From the NCBI GenBank assembly GCA_026014585.1, contig JAOZIA010000022.1, forward strand, positions 1 through 64,000: a stretch of 64,000 nt of DNA, given 5' to 3'. Source of the stretch: Candidatus Bathyarchaeota archaeon (lineage in GTDB: Archaea; Thermoproteota; Bathyarchaeia; Bathyarchaeales; Bathycorpusculaceae). Below the pieces are notes generated by a model. The model was given only the letters and a program-made list of their open reading frames with translations. It was not told the DNA's origin and ran no database searches. A program made the translations under genes and the position numbers. This document shows positions 50,958 through 60,160 of the stretch, in pieces; the first letter of the stretch is position 1; every line of letters begins with the position of its first letter.

Positions 50958-51916
50958 CCAACTTGAAACCTAGACTTTTTGAAGCACTGATGGCAAAGCC
51001 AAGCGACCAGCGGGAAGTCTATGAGAAGATAAAGCAGAAAACTGAGCATCCGTTCCTGAAGCGTTATGTTCAAATGGGCATAAAGGAAGGTCTCTTTAGC
51101 GACATGACGGGTGCCCTTGGCAGAATGCACGATACCCTTGTGCAGGCAGCATACCCCGAGCTCATAGGCAGAAACATAATCACCGTAAGACCAACTTCTG
51201 AAACCATGGAGCGTTTTCCACTTGATTCTGACGCCGTTGCTTACCGCTACTCTGAAGGCTCCGTGACAAGGCTAAGCGGCAAAAAGAACACCCTCGTAGA
51301 CATCTATACCAACGTGCTCTCTGAATCCTCGGAGGAGTGGACGCGGGAGTTTCTTGAAGATGCTACATGGAACGTCATGGACAGCATGGTGGAAAAAGTT
51401 GGCAGAGCGTTGGGCATACAAGAAACCGAGGACATAATTGCGCTGTATGGGGCAATTGACAACGGGGATTTGGCTGGCGGCGGCGTGATTGATGGCGGCA
51501 ATGCCGTGCTTAGCTGGGCTGGTTTGCTCAAGTTGCATGATGCTGTTAGGGGCGAGAATTGGCGTCCCACGGTGTTAGCAGTTAGCGAGACGCAACTGCA
51601 TCAGTTGCTTAATGATGACAAGTTTGTTCATGCACAGTATTTGCCAAGCAGTGAAACCGACATCGAACAGGGCAGCATAGGAAGCGTCCTTGGCATGCGG
51701 GTACAAGCCAGCACGTTAGTTCCTAACGGAATAGCCTACGCGATTGATACGCGAGTGGCGTCTGCAATGCTTCTGCGGCGAGACATAACCGTTGAGGATT
51801 GGGAAGACATCAAAACGGGCAAGTACGGCGTGCGTGCAACCACCCGATTTGGCGCAGGCATCTTACGCTCCACAGCAGTTTCCAAAATGACCAGCATCAA
51901 AACCACACTGACATAG
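50954..51916 (+). CDS. Major capsid protein, HK97 fold
   Basis: 320 residues. The N-terminal helical segment (residues 1-60) is a delta/scaffold-like region. The N-arm, E-loop, P-domain and A-domain pattern follows: ERFPLDSDAVAYRY, REFLEDATWNVMDSMVEKVGRALG, VLSWAGLLKLHDAVR, VLAVSETQLHQLL, and the C-terminal YGVRATTRFGAG. This matches archaeal and bacterial HK97-type coat proteins. Protease and decoration genes precede it. Confidence 0.85.
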   Translation: MTNLKPRLFEALMAKPSDQREVYEKIKQKTEHPFLKRYVQMGIKEGLFSDMTGALGRMHDTLVQAAYPELIGRNIITVRPTSETMERFPLDSDAVAYRYSEGSVTRLSGKKNTLVDIYTNVLSESSEEWTREFLEDATWNVMDSMVEKVGRALGIQETEDIIALYGAIDNGDLAGGGVIDGGNAVLSWAGLLKLHDAVRGENWRPTVLAVSETQLHQLLNDDKFVHAQYLPSSETDIEQGSIGSVLGMRVQASTLVPNGIAYAIDTRVASAMLLRRDITVEDWEDIKTGKYGVRATTRFGAGILRSTAVSKMTSIKTTLT

Positions 51917-51986
51917 GCGCAGTCAACAATGATGCAAACAAGTTTCCTCTTTTCTTTGGCTTAAAAACTTTGAGGCGATGGTTGCC

Positions 51987-53237
51987 ATGAGTGGAGTTAT
52001 TAGAAAAATTCGTGAAGTGCTCTCCTATGCGCCCGCTTCAGGCGTAGCATCACCAAACGGCAGAATATTCTTTGACACTTCATGCATTCCATTAGCGGAA
52101 GTTATGAAGCTCTATGACCGAGACCCAACCTGCAAAAGCAGCGTGGATTTGCTGGCAGCCTCCGCAGTTGGCATGGGCTTCTACACTACGGTTGATGAGA
52201 AATACGAGAAAGCTTCCCAAGCAAAAGCCGCCGTGGACAGGTTCTGTGAAGACGTTAATTTGGATGGACTTTTAAATGAAATGGCAAAGCCGCTGATTGG
52301 TTGCGGGAACGATTTTTGGCTCAAGCTCCAGCCTGAGAAATTAACTGATGTAATTCGTTTGCCCATTGATGCAGTTGAGCGAATTGGGCTAAGTAGCATT
52401 TCAGACTTGAAAATTCCGTATAAGGTTACAGGTTATCAGCTTAAAAGCACCTATCGAGGCAATGCAGGTGGAGAACTCAAAAGCGAAGCAGTCATCCACT
52501 GGCGCCTTAACAGTGATGTACCTTCTGGCTTTGGCATCGGCTTGCTGCAAGTTCTCCTGCACACCTTAACCGTTGACACTGACAAGCGCCCGTCCTACGC
52601 TTGGATGAAAGCTAAGATAGAGAAGATTTTGCCCAGCATATTCACCAAGTACGCTGGACCAGACGTTGTCGTGCAACTGGAAGGGCAGAAAGAAGACACA
52701 ATCAAAAAGTACGAATCTGCAATTAAAAACCGCCCAGAGGAAGGCCAATGGCTGTTTAGCGGCGCTAAAAATGTAGGCGTCTACCCAGTCACCATTGACC
52801 CACGGGCACGCTTTGAGTATTATATCGACCACATGGTCAACCAATTCTATCTCGGCTGCGAGACGCCTCTGCCACGGCTGTTTAGCACTCCAGGCTTCAC
52901 CGAGGCAAGCGCAAGGGCAGCCTTAGACCTACAAGACATGCTCGTTAAGCCCATCCAGCGTTATGTCAAGCGTCAAGTGGAGCGGGAAATTTTCGCGGTA
53001 GTTGTTGCCCAGTCTGGTTTTGATGCTGGTAAGGCTAAGGTTCGGTTGAATTTTGGCAGCCCCGAAACCCCTGAGCTAAACCCAGCCGACCTCATCAAAG
53101 CCGCTGAACTGGGGCTAATTCGAGCGGAAGAGTTCCGAAAGAATGCGGTCAAGTTTGGCTGGGAACTCTGGGATGCTAAACCCGCAAGCACACCAGAGCA
53201 GGCGGGTGTTCAAGGTAAGGAGGTAAAACAGAAATGA
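51987..53237 (+). CDS. Portal protein
   Basis: 416 residues from ATG 51987, with GAGG nine bases upstream. It has the HK97/SPP1-like portal pattern: MKLYDRDPTCKSSVDLLAASA, VIHWRLNSDVPSGFG, LYPV-like strand YPVTIDPRARF, and the wing-to-stem helix NQFYLGCETPLPRLF with a C-terminal helix. It forms the portal vertex. Unusually it stands after the capsid gene. Confidence 0.85.
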   Translation: MSGVIRKIREVLSYAPASGVASPNGRIFFDTSCIPLAEVMKLYDRDPTCKSSVDLLAASAVGMGFYTTVDEKYEKASQAKAAVDRFCEDVNLDGLLNEMAKPLIGCGNDFWLKLQPEKLTDVIRLPIDAVERIGLSSISDLKIPYKVTGYQLKSTYRGNAGGELKSEAVIHWRLNSDVPSGFGIGLLQVLLHTLTVDTDKRPSYAWMKAKIEKILPSIFTKYAGPDVVVQLEGQKEDTIKKYESAIKNRPEEGQWLFSGAKNVGVYPVTIDPRARFEYYIDHMVNQFYLGCETPLPRLFSTPGFTEASARAALDLQDMLVKPIQRYVKRQVEREIFAVVVAQSGFDAGKAKVRLNFGSPETPELNPADLIKAAELGLIRAEEFRKNAVKFGWELWDAKPASTPEQAGVQGKEVKQK

Positions 53238-53434
53238 AGTTGTCAGACAAGCAGCAGGCGCTTTTGATGTTTGCCGCTTTCGTTCTGCCGCCAGTGGCTA
53301 CTTGGATGGGGCTCGGCTATCCGACTGGAAACGTTGAGCTAGGCATTCTTGGCAGCTCGATGGTGGGCGGAATAATCGCAGGCATCAAAGAACTGCTCGG
53401 CGGCAAACCCCAAGAAAGCACAGGAGCTACATAA
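53234..53434 (+). CDS. Small two-helix membrane protein, holin-like
   Basis: 66 residues with two hydrophobic segments (residues 10-27 and 33-55) and charged ends; overlaps portal by four bases. A holin or membrane anchor for assembly is possible. No family is recognised. Confidence 0.5.
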   Translation: MKLSDKQQALLMFAAFVLPPVATWMGLGYPTGNVELGILGSSMVGGIIAGIKELLGGKPQESTGAT

Positions 53435-53436
53435 AC

Positions 53437-53787
53437 GTGGGTAGCGTATCAGCGGAAGACATCAGAGACGCCCTCAACCTGAAGGATTCGGACATTTCTG
53501 ATGCTAAAGTTCTAAAGATGATTAAGCGAGCAGAGGTCACTTTAGAGCTTGAACTCTCCGCTGATATCGACTACCAAAACTGCACCGACGCCCAAAAAGA
53601 AGCCATCACACTTTTGGCTTCCATTTACGCTGTTTGCTACTTGACTGGCGGTTCAGCCATCGGGTTAAACTTCAGTGTCGGCGACCTGTCAAGTTCCAAC
53701 TCATCTTTGCCCGCCTTAGCGGTTTTGCAGACAGAATTCGAACGAGTTCTTTCCAGTCTCAAAGAAGTCTACGTGGGGAGCGCTTAG
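53437..53787 (+). CDS. Head-tail connector protein (gp6-like)
   Basis: 116 residues from a GTG start. Helical layout with SAEDIRDALNLKDSDISDAKVLKMIKRAE, a conserved family start of head-tail connectors (gp6/gp15 type) and a C-terminal coil ending in LQTEFERVLSSL. It forms a ring below the portal. Position supports this. Confidence 0.7.
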   Translation: MGSVSAEDIRDALNLKDSDISDAKVLKMIKRAEVTLELELSADIDYQNCTDAQKEAITLLASIYAVCYLTGGSAIGLNFSVGDLSSSNSSLPALAVLQTEFERVLSSLKEVYVGSA

Positions 53788-53789
53788 CC

Positions 53790-55178
53790 ATGGCAACCGT
53801 ACCTGAAACCTACTACCAATTCGTCATGGACTACGCACCCAACGTTTACGTTATCCCGCCAAACACACCTGACCCAGCATTCGGAAAAGGCGTCTTAGCA
53901 GCAAGTTTCGCCATCGACTTTCTCTATGAGGCGTATTCTGCCCCACAATTTGAGGACAGAAAAACAGACATCTACAACAAAATCGTAAGCCTATCCGATT
54001 GGGTTCTAACTCAGCAGTGCGGTGACCCAGCACGTAAGGCTTATGGTGGGTTCCAAAGCAGCGAAACCAGCACATACTACTACAGCGTGGACGCCTGCCG
54101 AGCTATTCCATCTCTGCTCCGAGCCTATGAACTCACAGAGGACAACAGATATTTGGATACCGCAAAGATAGGAGCAACTTTTCTCAAAACTATGCAGGAC
54201 AAGCAGGCCTACGGCGGCTTCGCAAGAGCCGTAACGATTGGTGATGCATGGCTCCTGCAACTGGACGTTGAATGTCTCTATGGTCTAATTGGCTTGAAGA
54301 TGCTCTCTGAAACCTACGACACACCAAACGCATCAGCCTATCAAAGCATCATGGAAAAGTCAACTGGTTTTCTGAGAGCGGGTTTTGAGAATCTTTGGCT
54401 GGATTTTGACCCATTAGACGGCAGATGGCACCGCGTCGGCTTAAGCGAGAACGAGGTCTACGATGACCCATTCGCCTACGCATTGCTGGGTTTGTATGCG
54501 GTTGAGGGCTGGAGTGTTAGCTGCCAAAAAGTCTACAACGCCCTAAACAACATCAGAGCGAACGCAAAGTACCCCGCCTATAACCCTGCGGTATGCTGGG
54601 CAGGCTACATAGATGTGCTCAGCAGGTACTCCGCATGCGACTACTACGATGCAGTCACAAGCGGGATTCTGTGGAGAATCCGCACCAACCATGACAAGCC
54701 AAGCCTAAAACTAAGCGTAGAAATCATCAGCAAACATGCTGAGGAATTCATGTTTTGGGGTGCCAAACACGCCGACTTTAGTTATGTGGAAAATAAGCAG
54801 GCGTTGGTTACGGTTTGCTGGCTAGCTCAACTCTTTCTGCATTATGAGGAACCAGTAACCCAGTTCACGCGGATTTTAAGAAGCAAGGGTGAAACGGTAA
54901 CGCTTTATCCTGTTCGAGAAGCTGTCGCCACGGTGGATTATGGCGAGCCACTGGATTTGTTAGCGGTCGTTTCTTTGCTTAAGGCTGAGCAGGTGATGTT
55001 GGAGGCGGGTTATTACCTCAACGACTACTTGGCGTTTTACACATTCCTTCCTGTCCGAGTGCATGACAAGGTTAGGCGTCAAGGCGAAGATTACGAAATC
55101 CAAACCGTAACGCCCTTCACGTTTGCAAACCAGCGCTTCTACTTCAAAAGTACAGCAAGGAGGCTAATCGCAGGTTGA
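53790..55178 (+). CDS. Alpha/alpha-toroid domain fused to a head-closure (stopper) domain
   Basis: 462 residues from ATG 53790. Residues about 20-385 consist of repeated helix pairs with Gly-rich AYGGF turns (AYGGFQSS, AYGGFARAV) typical of alpha/alpha toroids such as six-hairpin glycosidases, epimerases and terpene cyclases. Residues about 390-462 look like a tail-completion or head-closure domain (VRVHDKVRRQGEDYEIQTV). Its slot between connector and tail terminator is where the stopper lies. The toroid might modify or bind host glycans. A longer in-frame start exists upstream inside the previous gene and is less likely. Confidence 0.6.
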   Translation: MATVPETYYQFVMDYAPNVYVIPPNTPDPAFGKGVLAASFAIDFLYEAYSAPQFEDRKTDIYNKIVSLSDWVLTQQCGDPARKAYGGFQSSETSTYYYSVDACRAIPSLLRAYELTEDNRYLDTAKIGATFLKTMQDKQAYGGFARAVTIGDAWLLQLDVECLYGLIGLKMLSETYDTPNASAYQSIMEKSTGFLRAGFENLWLDFDPLDGRWHRVGLSENEVYDDPFAYALLGLYAVEGWSVSCQKVYNALNNIRANAKYPAYNPAVCWAGYIDVLSRYSACDYYDAVTSGILWRIRTNHDKPSLKLSVEIISKHAEEFMFWGAKHADFSYVENKQALVTVCWLAQLFLHYEEPVTQFTRILRSKGETVTLYPVREAVATVDYGEPLDLLAVVSLLKAEQVMLEAGYYLNDYLAFYTFLPVRVHDKVRRQGEDYEIQTVTPFTFANQRFYFKSTARRLIAG

Positions 55179-56191
55179 GCGAAGCGGAGAACCCAGTAAT
55201 AACAATTCTGCGCCTAATCGAATCTCGGCTAAGAGTAGTCAAAGATGACGGCGGCTTAGCCAATGTGATCTGCTCTCAGGCAAACTATGACCGGGAACTC
55301 CTCAAAGACTACGACGCCCAAATCACAGTTTCCAAAACCAGCGACCCATGCCAACAGCAAAAACATACTTTAGACGGAAAGCTAAGACGGCGCATTTACT
55401 CTCTTCGAGCAACTATAACAACCACGGACAAGCCCGCTTCAAACGCCGACACGGGCAAGGTCATGCGGGATAAAGTCCTTGAGCAACTTTTGTTAATTAT
55501 CCCAGAAAACCGCAACCTACCCTACAGAACCACCTACAACTTTTACCCGCTAGACGCAAGTTCTGTAACTCATAAAGCGTATGATGTAGCAGCCACAAGC
55601 GAACTGGAACCCTCTAATTCTTCATGGGCAAAGTTGCCAAGTGTGGAATACGCGAACCTCTGGGGCAGTGACGACGTTAAGCATTCTAAAAGCGTAAACG
55701 GCAACGGCGAATACCCATTTATGCTTTTCCGCTTCAAAATCGGCTCAAAAGCAGGGGAAATCCGCAATGAAGCCAGAAAACAATGTTTAAAGCGTGTAGT
55801 TTTGGCGTTTGAAGGCTTTGGGACTGCACCACTAGGAAACGGTGTAACCTTCAAGATTTGGGATAATGCGGCTGGTGCTTGGAGCAATCCGATAACTGGT
55901 TCTGAAGGCGCAGATGAGACCCTAACCCTCACATTAACCTCTGACCTTACAAACTACGTCAACAGCGACGGCTTTCTCTACCTGTTAGCAAGAACAACCC
56001 ACCCGTCAGACGGCGTTTCCCTAGCCGTTTTGTACTGCGATTTTGTCCAAGCAACCGTTGACGTGCGAGGCATCACGTTTTGCGATGTTCACAGTTACAG
56101 AGACGTTGACGTGGTCGATGTCAAGCCTTTCCTGTTCAAAGAAGAAATCCAAATCGTGGCATGGCTCTTCGAGTCAGTCGCCATTTCATAG
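55175..56191 (+). CDS. Tail terminator-like protein with beta-sandwich insertion (338 aa)
   Basis: The N-terminal 120 residues (VITILRLIESRL... AQITVSKTSDP) resemble a tail-completion protein, while residues about 130-310 form a beta-rich domain (AFEGFGTAPLGNGVTFKIWD, LTLTLTSDLTNY) like a lectin or CBM-like sandwich, followed by a final strand segment. It overlaps the previous gene by four bases. The joining of a surface-binding domain to a tail-end protein is unusual. Confidence 0.6.
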   Translation: MSEAENPVITILRLIESRLRVVKDDGGLANVICSQANYDRELLKDYDAQITVSKTSDPCQQQKHTLDGKLRRRIYSLRATITTTDKPASNADTGKVMRDKVLEQLLLIIPENRNLPYRTTYNFYPLDASSVTHKAYDVAATSELEPSNSSWAKLPSVEYANLWGSDDVKHSKSVNGNGEYPFMLFRFKIGSKAGEIRNEARKQCLKRVVLAFEGFGTAPLGNGVTFKIWDNAAGAWSNPITGSEGADETLTLTLTSDLTNYVNSDGFLYLLARTTHPSDGVSLAVLYCDFVQATVDVRGITFCDVHSYRDVDVVDVKPFLFKEEIQIVAWLFESVAIS

Positions 56192-56210
56192 TCACAGGTG
56201 AAAAAACAAG

Positions 56211-57074
56211 ATGGTTGACACATACCATAGCGACCAAGAAAAGTTCTACTATGTTACCGAAGGCTCTTTTGGCGTGGTTCCAGCTAGCCCAGCGATGCTT
56301 GGGCACTCCTGTAGCAACCTTGACCCAGACATAAACCCAAACAACATCAAAGTAGCAGGCTCAGGCTCAGTTGACGTGGTCTCCCTAAAACGTGGACTAA
56401 GACAACCACTGCTAAAACTCAAGTACCCAATCCCATCCGACGCACCCATCAACCTCTTACAGTACGTCAAACAAGAACTCAACGCTAGTCTTTCTTTGCA
56501 GGTGCTCTACTACAAAGACATCTTTGTCACAGCCACGGACATCATAAGCTTGCTCTACAAGGGCGCACGCTTCAACAAAGCCACCCTTACATGCGACATA
56601 GACGGCATTTTGGAGTGCGAAGCAGAATTTCCAAGCCAAGACGTTGAGGTTACAACTGCCAAGATTGCAAACGCAAACTACACCGAGTATACAGGCGCAG
56701 TCTCAGGTAGCGAGAGCTACGTGAAAATCGGCGGGGTAGCTTGTGAGCGGATTACTTCTTGGAAACTGCAAATCGATAACTCATGCAAAGCTGTCCCTGT
56801 CATACGGTCAACAAACGGGCACTTAGCCAAGTACCTAACGTGGGGCAAGCGGCTTCTGACTGGGGAGTTGACTTTTGAGTTTGAGAGCAAACAGGAAGCC
56901 GACGAAATCCTAGCCGACACTGAACAAACCAGCTTAGAATTCGGTCTTGGCGGTGCTAACAAGGTTAGTGTTGAGCATACCAAATGGGATGATTTTTCGT
57001 TGAGCGGCAAAGCTGAGGACCTAATCTATGCCAAGGTTACTTTCACGGCTAGAGGACCGCTCAGCATCTTATAG
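56211..57074 (+). CDS. Major tail tube protein
   Basis: 287 residues, beta-rich, with YYVTEGSFGVVPASPAMLG at the start and repeated strands, including VKIGGVACERITSWKLQIDNSC and the C-terminal LIYAKVTFTARGP. Size and position between terminator and chaperone genes match tail tube proteins. It builds the tube around the tape measure. Confidence 0.75.
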   Translation: MVDTYHSDQEKFYYVTEGSFGVVPASPAMLGHSCSNLDPDINPNNIKVAGSGSVDVVSLKRGLRQPLLKLKYPIPSDAPINLLQYVKQELNASLSLQVLYYKDIFVTATDIISLLYKGARFNKATLTCDIDGILECEAEFPSQDVEVTTAKIANANYTEYTGAVSGSESYVKIGGVACERITSWKLQIDNSCKAVPVIRSTNGHLAKYLTWGKRLLTGELTFEFESKQEADEILADTEQTSLEFGLGGANKVSVEHTKWDDFSLSGKAEDLIYAKVTFTARGPLSIL

Positions 57075-57092
57075 TCACGGAGGAAACAAAAG

Positions 57093-57557
57093 TTGAAAAC
57101 CGAAAAATTGGAGATTGATGGGCGCTTCGGCGAAGAATACCAGGGCACCTACAGCTTTGCGGAGATAACATGGGCTAAGCGAAACCGCATAATCCAAAAA
57201 CACACCAAATACAACAAGCTATCTGGCGACGTGGAGAGCAGCGACTTCATCGCCATCCAAGCAGAAACCATAATGGCAAGCATGCACGGGCAGCCCCAAA
57301 ACCACCCCATAACCTTAGAGAAGCTGCTGAGCGAAGAAGACGGAATCCCCATTGAGCTTGGGGAGCTGTTCTCTAAAGTTGCCAATAAGCTGAATGGGTT
57401 GGCGCGTGAGGATTTGCGTTTTTTACTAGAGCAGTTAGACGAGGAAAGCCGCACAGCTCTCTTGTCGAGTTTCGGCTATGTCAAACCTTCGGCTGGACCC
57501 CGACCCAACTTGCCAAGCAGCCAGCCCGAACAGTGCAGGAGTTCTGCCACATCCTAA
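57093..57557 (+). CDS. Tail assembly chaperone G, frame 0 product
   Basis: 154 residues from TTG after GGAGG. An all-alpha protein with an acidic middle. Position between tail tube and tape measure is that of gpG. The gene contains T TTT TTA at 57419-57425 in the right phase for minus-one slippage, so an extended G-T product is expected. Confidence 0.75.
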   Translation: MKTEKLEIDGRFGEEYQGTYSFAEITWAKRNRIIQKHTKYNKLSGDVESSDFIAIQAETIMASMHGQPQNHPITLEKLLSEEDGIPIELGELFSKVANKLNGLAREDLRFLLEQLDEESRTALLSSFGYVKPSAGPRPNLPSSQPEQCRSSATS

Positions 57558-57622
57558 ACGTGATGGACGAAATGGCAGAGGAAGAAAAGAAAAAAGCGGA
57601 GCGTGAAGCAAAACGGCACTAG
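57419..57622 (+). CDS. Minus-one frame extension (T part) of the tail chaperone
   Basis: After slipping at T TTT TTA, the minus-one frame is open from 57425 to TAG 57620-57622, and reads LCQTFGWTPTQLAKQPARTVQEF then a charged helix. The FGWTPxQ segment matches the T region of many G-T tail chaperones. It is the only frame with that motif, strongly supporting programmed frameshifting. Confidence 0.75.
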   Translation, partial: FFTRAVRRGKPHSSLVEFRLCQTFGWTPTQLAKQPARTVQEFCHILNVMDEMAEEEKKKAEREAKRH

Positions 57623-57645
57623 AAGTAACCTGCGACATCGACGGC

Positions 57646-57981
57646 GTGGAAGAATTCAAAGCTGCCATGCAAAGGTTTGATTCGGGCATGCAGCGTGAGG
57701 TCCACAGTTTTTTGGCTAGCTGGGCTGCTGATGTCAAGGCTCAAGCGGTTAAGAATGCGCCGATGGTTACGGGTTATCTTCGAAGCACAATCTATGCCAA
57801 AATCAGGGAATGGGTCGCTGAAATCGGTGCAGATGCGACTTATGCCCTTTTTGTTGAGCTTGGCACCAAGTACATGCAGGCACAGCCCTATCTTTACCCA
57901 GCAATCCAGCAGTACCTCCCAGAACTGGAAGCCGTCGTAGTCTCAGCGATTGAACAGGCTAAAGCGGAGGCGGGGCTGTGA
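57646..57981 (+). CDS. HK97 gp10-like tail protein
   Basis: 111 residues from GTG 57646. It contains the hallmark YLRSTIYAK, ATYALFVELGTKYMQAQPYLYPAIQ with the E-x-GT and QP-x-L-x-PA signature. gp10-like proteins join head to tail. In most phages they lie before the tail tube, here it is after the chaperone. Confidence 0.75.
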   Translation: MEEFKAAMQRFDSGMQREVHSFLASWAADVKAQAVKNAPMVTGYLRSTIYAKIREWVAEIGADATYALFVELGTKYMQAQPYLYPAIQQYLPELEAVVVSAIEQAKAEAGL

Positions 57982-58565
57982 GCTTTCGAGAAATAGCCGT
58001 CACCATAAGAGCCGTGAACCGCGCTAGCAACGAGTTTTCAAAAATACAGACAGACGCAGAAACGCTGGCGACACGGGTTAAGAGTTTGGGTTCCACTCTT
58101 GCGGGTTTGGGCGCTGCAGGCACAGCCATAGGCTACGTTGCTAACCAGTTTGGTTTGCTCAATGATTCTGAGATGAAGGTTTTCAACTCTGCCATGATGG
58201 TTGTCTCAGTGATGGGGTTGTTTTTGCGCACCAGCACCGGCTTAGTCGTGGCTCAGAAGGTGTATTCGGCTGCTTGCTGGGTAGCAACGGCGGCGCAAAA
58301 CGCCCTAAACATTAGTTATGGCACTTTTCTTGCTCTTACGGGAGTGGGGATTGCGGTTATTGTTGCGGCTGCTGCCGCCATGGCATACTTTGCCAGCAGC
58401 ATGAACACTGCCACGGCTAGCGTGCAGAACTTCAACACTGCCACAGCTGAGACGCCTACACATACGCGCAGCATTCAAAGGGCGGGAGAATCAGCCGTCA
58501 CTTCGAGGTCGGGGAGTGGCGGTTCTTCGGAGGCTTCTTTTTATCGGAGGGGTGTTGAGCAATGA
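57978..58565 (+). CDS. Very short tape measure-like protein (195 aa)
   Basis: GTG start overlapping the previous stop. Residues 1-50 are an alpha-helical start with ASNEFSKIQTDAETLATRVKSLG; then comes hydrophobic, Gly/Ala-rich sequence with several membrane-like helices (VVSVMGLFLRTSTGL, LALTGVGIAVIVAAAAAMAYF). Position between chaperone and baseplate is the tape measure slot. At 195 residues it would give a tail of about 30 nm by the usual ratio. The tail end is Ser/Gly-rich. Confidence 0.6.
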   Translation: MSFREIAVTIRAVNRASNEFSKIQTDAETLATRVKSLGSTLAGLGAAGTAIGYVANQFGLLNDSEMKVFNSAMMVVSVMGLFLRTSTGLVVAQKVYSAACWVATAAQNALNISYGTFLALTGVGIAVIVAAAAAMAYFASSMNTATASVQNFNTATAETPTHTRSIQRAGESAVTSRSGSGGSSEASFYRRGVEQ

Positions 58566-60157
58566 GCGTTAGTCCACCTGCTTTGACTATTGCTCTGGGT
58601 TCTGTTGGCATTCCTCAAGTGGACGTTATAGAAGCGCTGGTGCATTTGGGCGCCACTAAAGAGGTTAGCAGTTGGGAGCTTCACCTACAGAATTGGAACA
58701 GTAAATACAGCCCAAATGGACTCTACCCGCTTAATGTGGGGCAGGATGGCTACATTTGCATTGGACGAGGCGCTAGTGTTCCTCAGCTCATAACCACTCG
58801 GACGGAGAGTGTAAAGTTTCAGTCAAGCCCAACCGAAAATTATGTCATAGTGGCTGGGCGATGCTGGGGCGAGAAACTCTTTAGGCAAACGGTAACCAAA
58901 GATTACTCAGGGTTCAAGGGCGAGGACATTGTCAAGAACCTCTTGGACTACTATTCAGGGCTAAGCCATGTCCGAGTTAGCACAGAGCTTGTTGAAAACA
59001 CCGACACCACCTTCACCGACCTCAAGGTACAGGACACCCAAGTCTGGGACTTGCTCCAAAAAATCGCCTCCGAAAGCGACAAAGCAGGCGTCATCGGCTA
59101 CGATTTCCGCACTATGCCTGACGCCAAATTCGAGTTTTTCCCCAGAGGCACCAAAACAAGCCCCGTCAGCCTCACCGATAAGATAGAAGCTTACGAGTAC
59201 TGGAAAGAAATCATAGCCATCAGAAACAAAATCTCCATCTACGGCGCACAAGACAAAAGCGCACCCTTAAACAAGGTTGCCTGGACACAAAGCCTGACGC
59301 CCACAGATGGCTCTTGGACTGCCACCGCGGGACAAGTGAGCCTTGAAACCGCCATGGGCAGCCCCTACAGCATCAAACTGTACGTCCAAAACAATTACTT
59401 TGGCGGGGCGCTGTTCCAACTCAACGGCGTGGTTAACGCTGATTTGTATCCTGAGTTTCATTTTGCCATCCAAAAACAAACCTATTTCGAGGCTGGCTCA
59501 GCACTTGTTCTCTGGGATAACTCCAGCCGCTCAGCTAGCCGCCAGTTCACTTTTCAAGCGGTAAGCACCGCGGGCGCTGACCAGTGGACAAGTGAAACCT
59601 TCAAAGTGGGCTCTGTTAACGCGGTTGATTGGAGCGTGCAATCAGGGTTTGATTGGTCACAAATCAAAAACGTGGCCTTCTACTGCTATCCTGTTCAGGT
59701 TACGGGTTCGGGCAGCTTTTGGATTGACAAGTTCTACTTTGGAGGCCTACGTTACAGTAGTGTTCAACAGGATGCAGCTAGCCAAGCAGCCTACGGGCTA
59801 AGGGAGTACGTGGATATTGATGAGGAGCTTTGGAGCGACACCGAATGCCTGCTCAGAGCACGGGCAATTTTGGCTAGCATGAAAGACCCCTCAGAGTACA
59901 TCACGCTCAAGAGCACAGTCATTGATTATGGGAATTCTCCGCTTTTCCCAGCCGACGCCGTGGCTGTTTCTTTGCCAAACGAGAACATCAACGGCAGCTT
60001 CCGAATCTTAAGCGCCGAATACCACGTCAAAGCCGAAACAGGCGAACTGGAAATCACTTTGGAACTTGGACGCGAGAAGGCACTGCTGGCGGATTATGTG
60101 TATGCTTTGCGGTCTAAAGTGGACCGCGTTAACAGGTACAAGGTTGCGAGGTTATAA
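58562..60157 (+). CDS. Baseplate hub-like protein with CBM-like insertion (531 aa)
   Basis: The N-terminal 225 residues and the last 115 carry hub-like beta domains (DLLQKIASESDKAGVIGYDF, ITLELGREKALL), as in gpD-type/late control proteins. Residues about 235-400 are an inserted jelly-roll domain (SLETAMGSPYSIKLYVQNNYFGGALFQL, SGSFWIDKFYFGGL) typical of carbohydrate-binding modules. It probably binds the cell surface at the tail tip. Overlaps the previous gene by four bases. Confidence 0.65.
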   Translation: MSVSPPALTIALGSVGIPQVDVIEALVHLGATKEVSSWELHLQNWNSKYSPNGLYPLNVGQDGYICIGRGASVPQLITTRTESVKFQSSPTENYVIVAGRCWGEKLFRQTVTKDYSGFKGEDIVKNLLDYYSGLSHVRVSTELVENTDTTFTDLKVQDTQVWDLLQKIASESDKAGVIGYDFRTMPDAKFEFFPRGTKTSPVSLTDKIEAYEYWKEIIAIRNKISIYGAQDKSAPLNKVAWTQSLTPTDGSWTATAGQVSLETAMGSPYSIKLYVQNNYFGGALFQLNGVVNADLYPEFHFAIQKQTYFEAGSALVLWDNSSRSASRQFTFQAVSTAGADQWTSETFKVGSVNAVDWSVQSGFDWSQIKNVAFYCYPVQVTGSGSFWIDKFYFGGLRYSSVQQDAASQAAYGLREYVDIDEELWSDTECLLRARAILASMKDPSEYITLKSTVIDYGNSPLFPADAVAVSLPNENINGSFRILSAEYHVKAETGELEITLELGREKALLADYVYALRSKVDRVNRYKVARL

Positions 60158-60160
60158 CAA

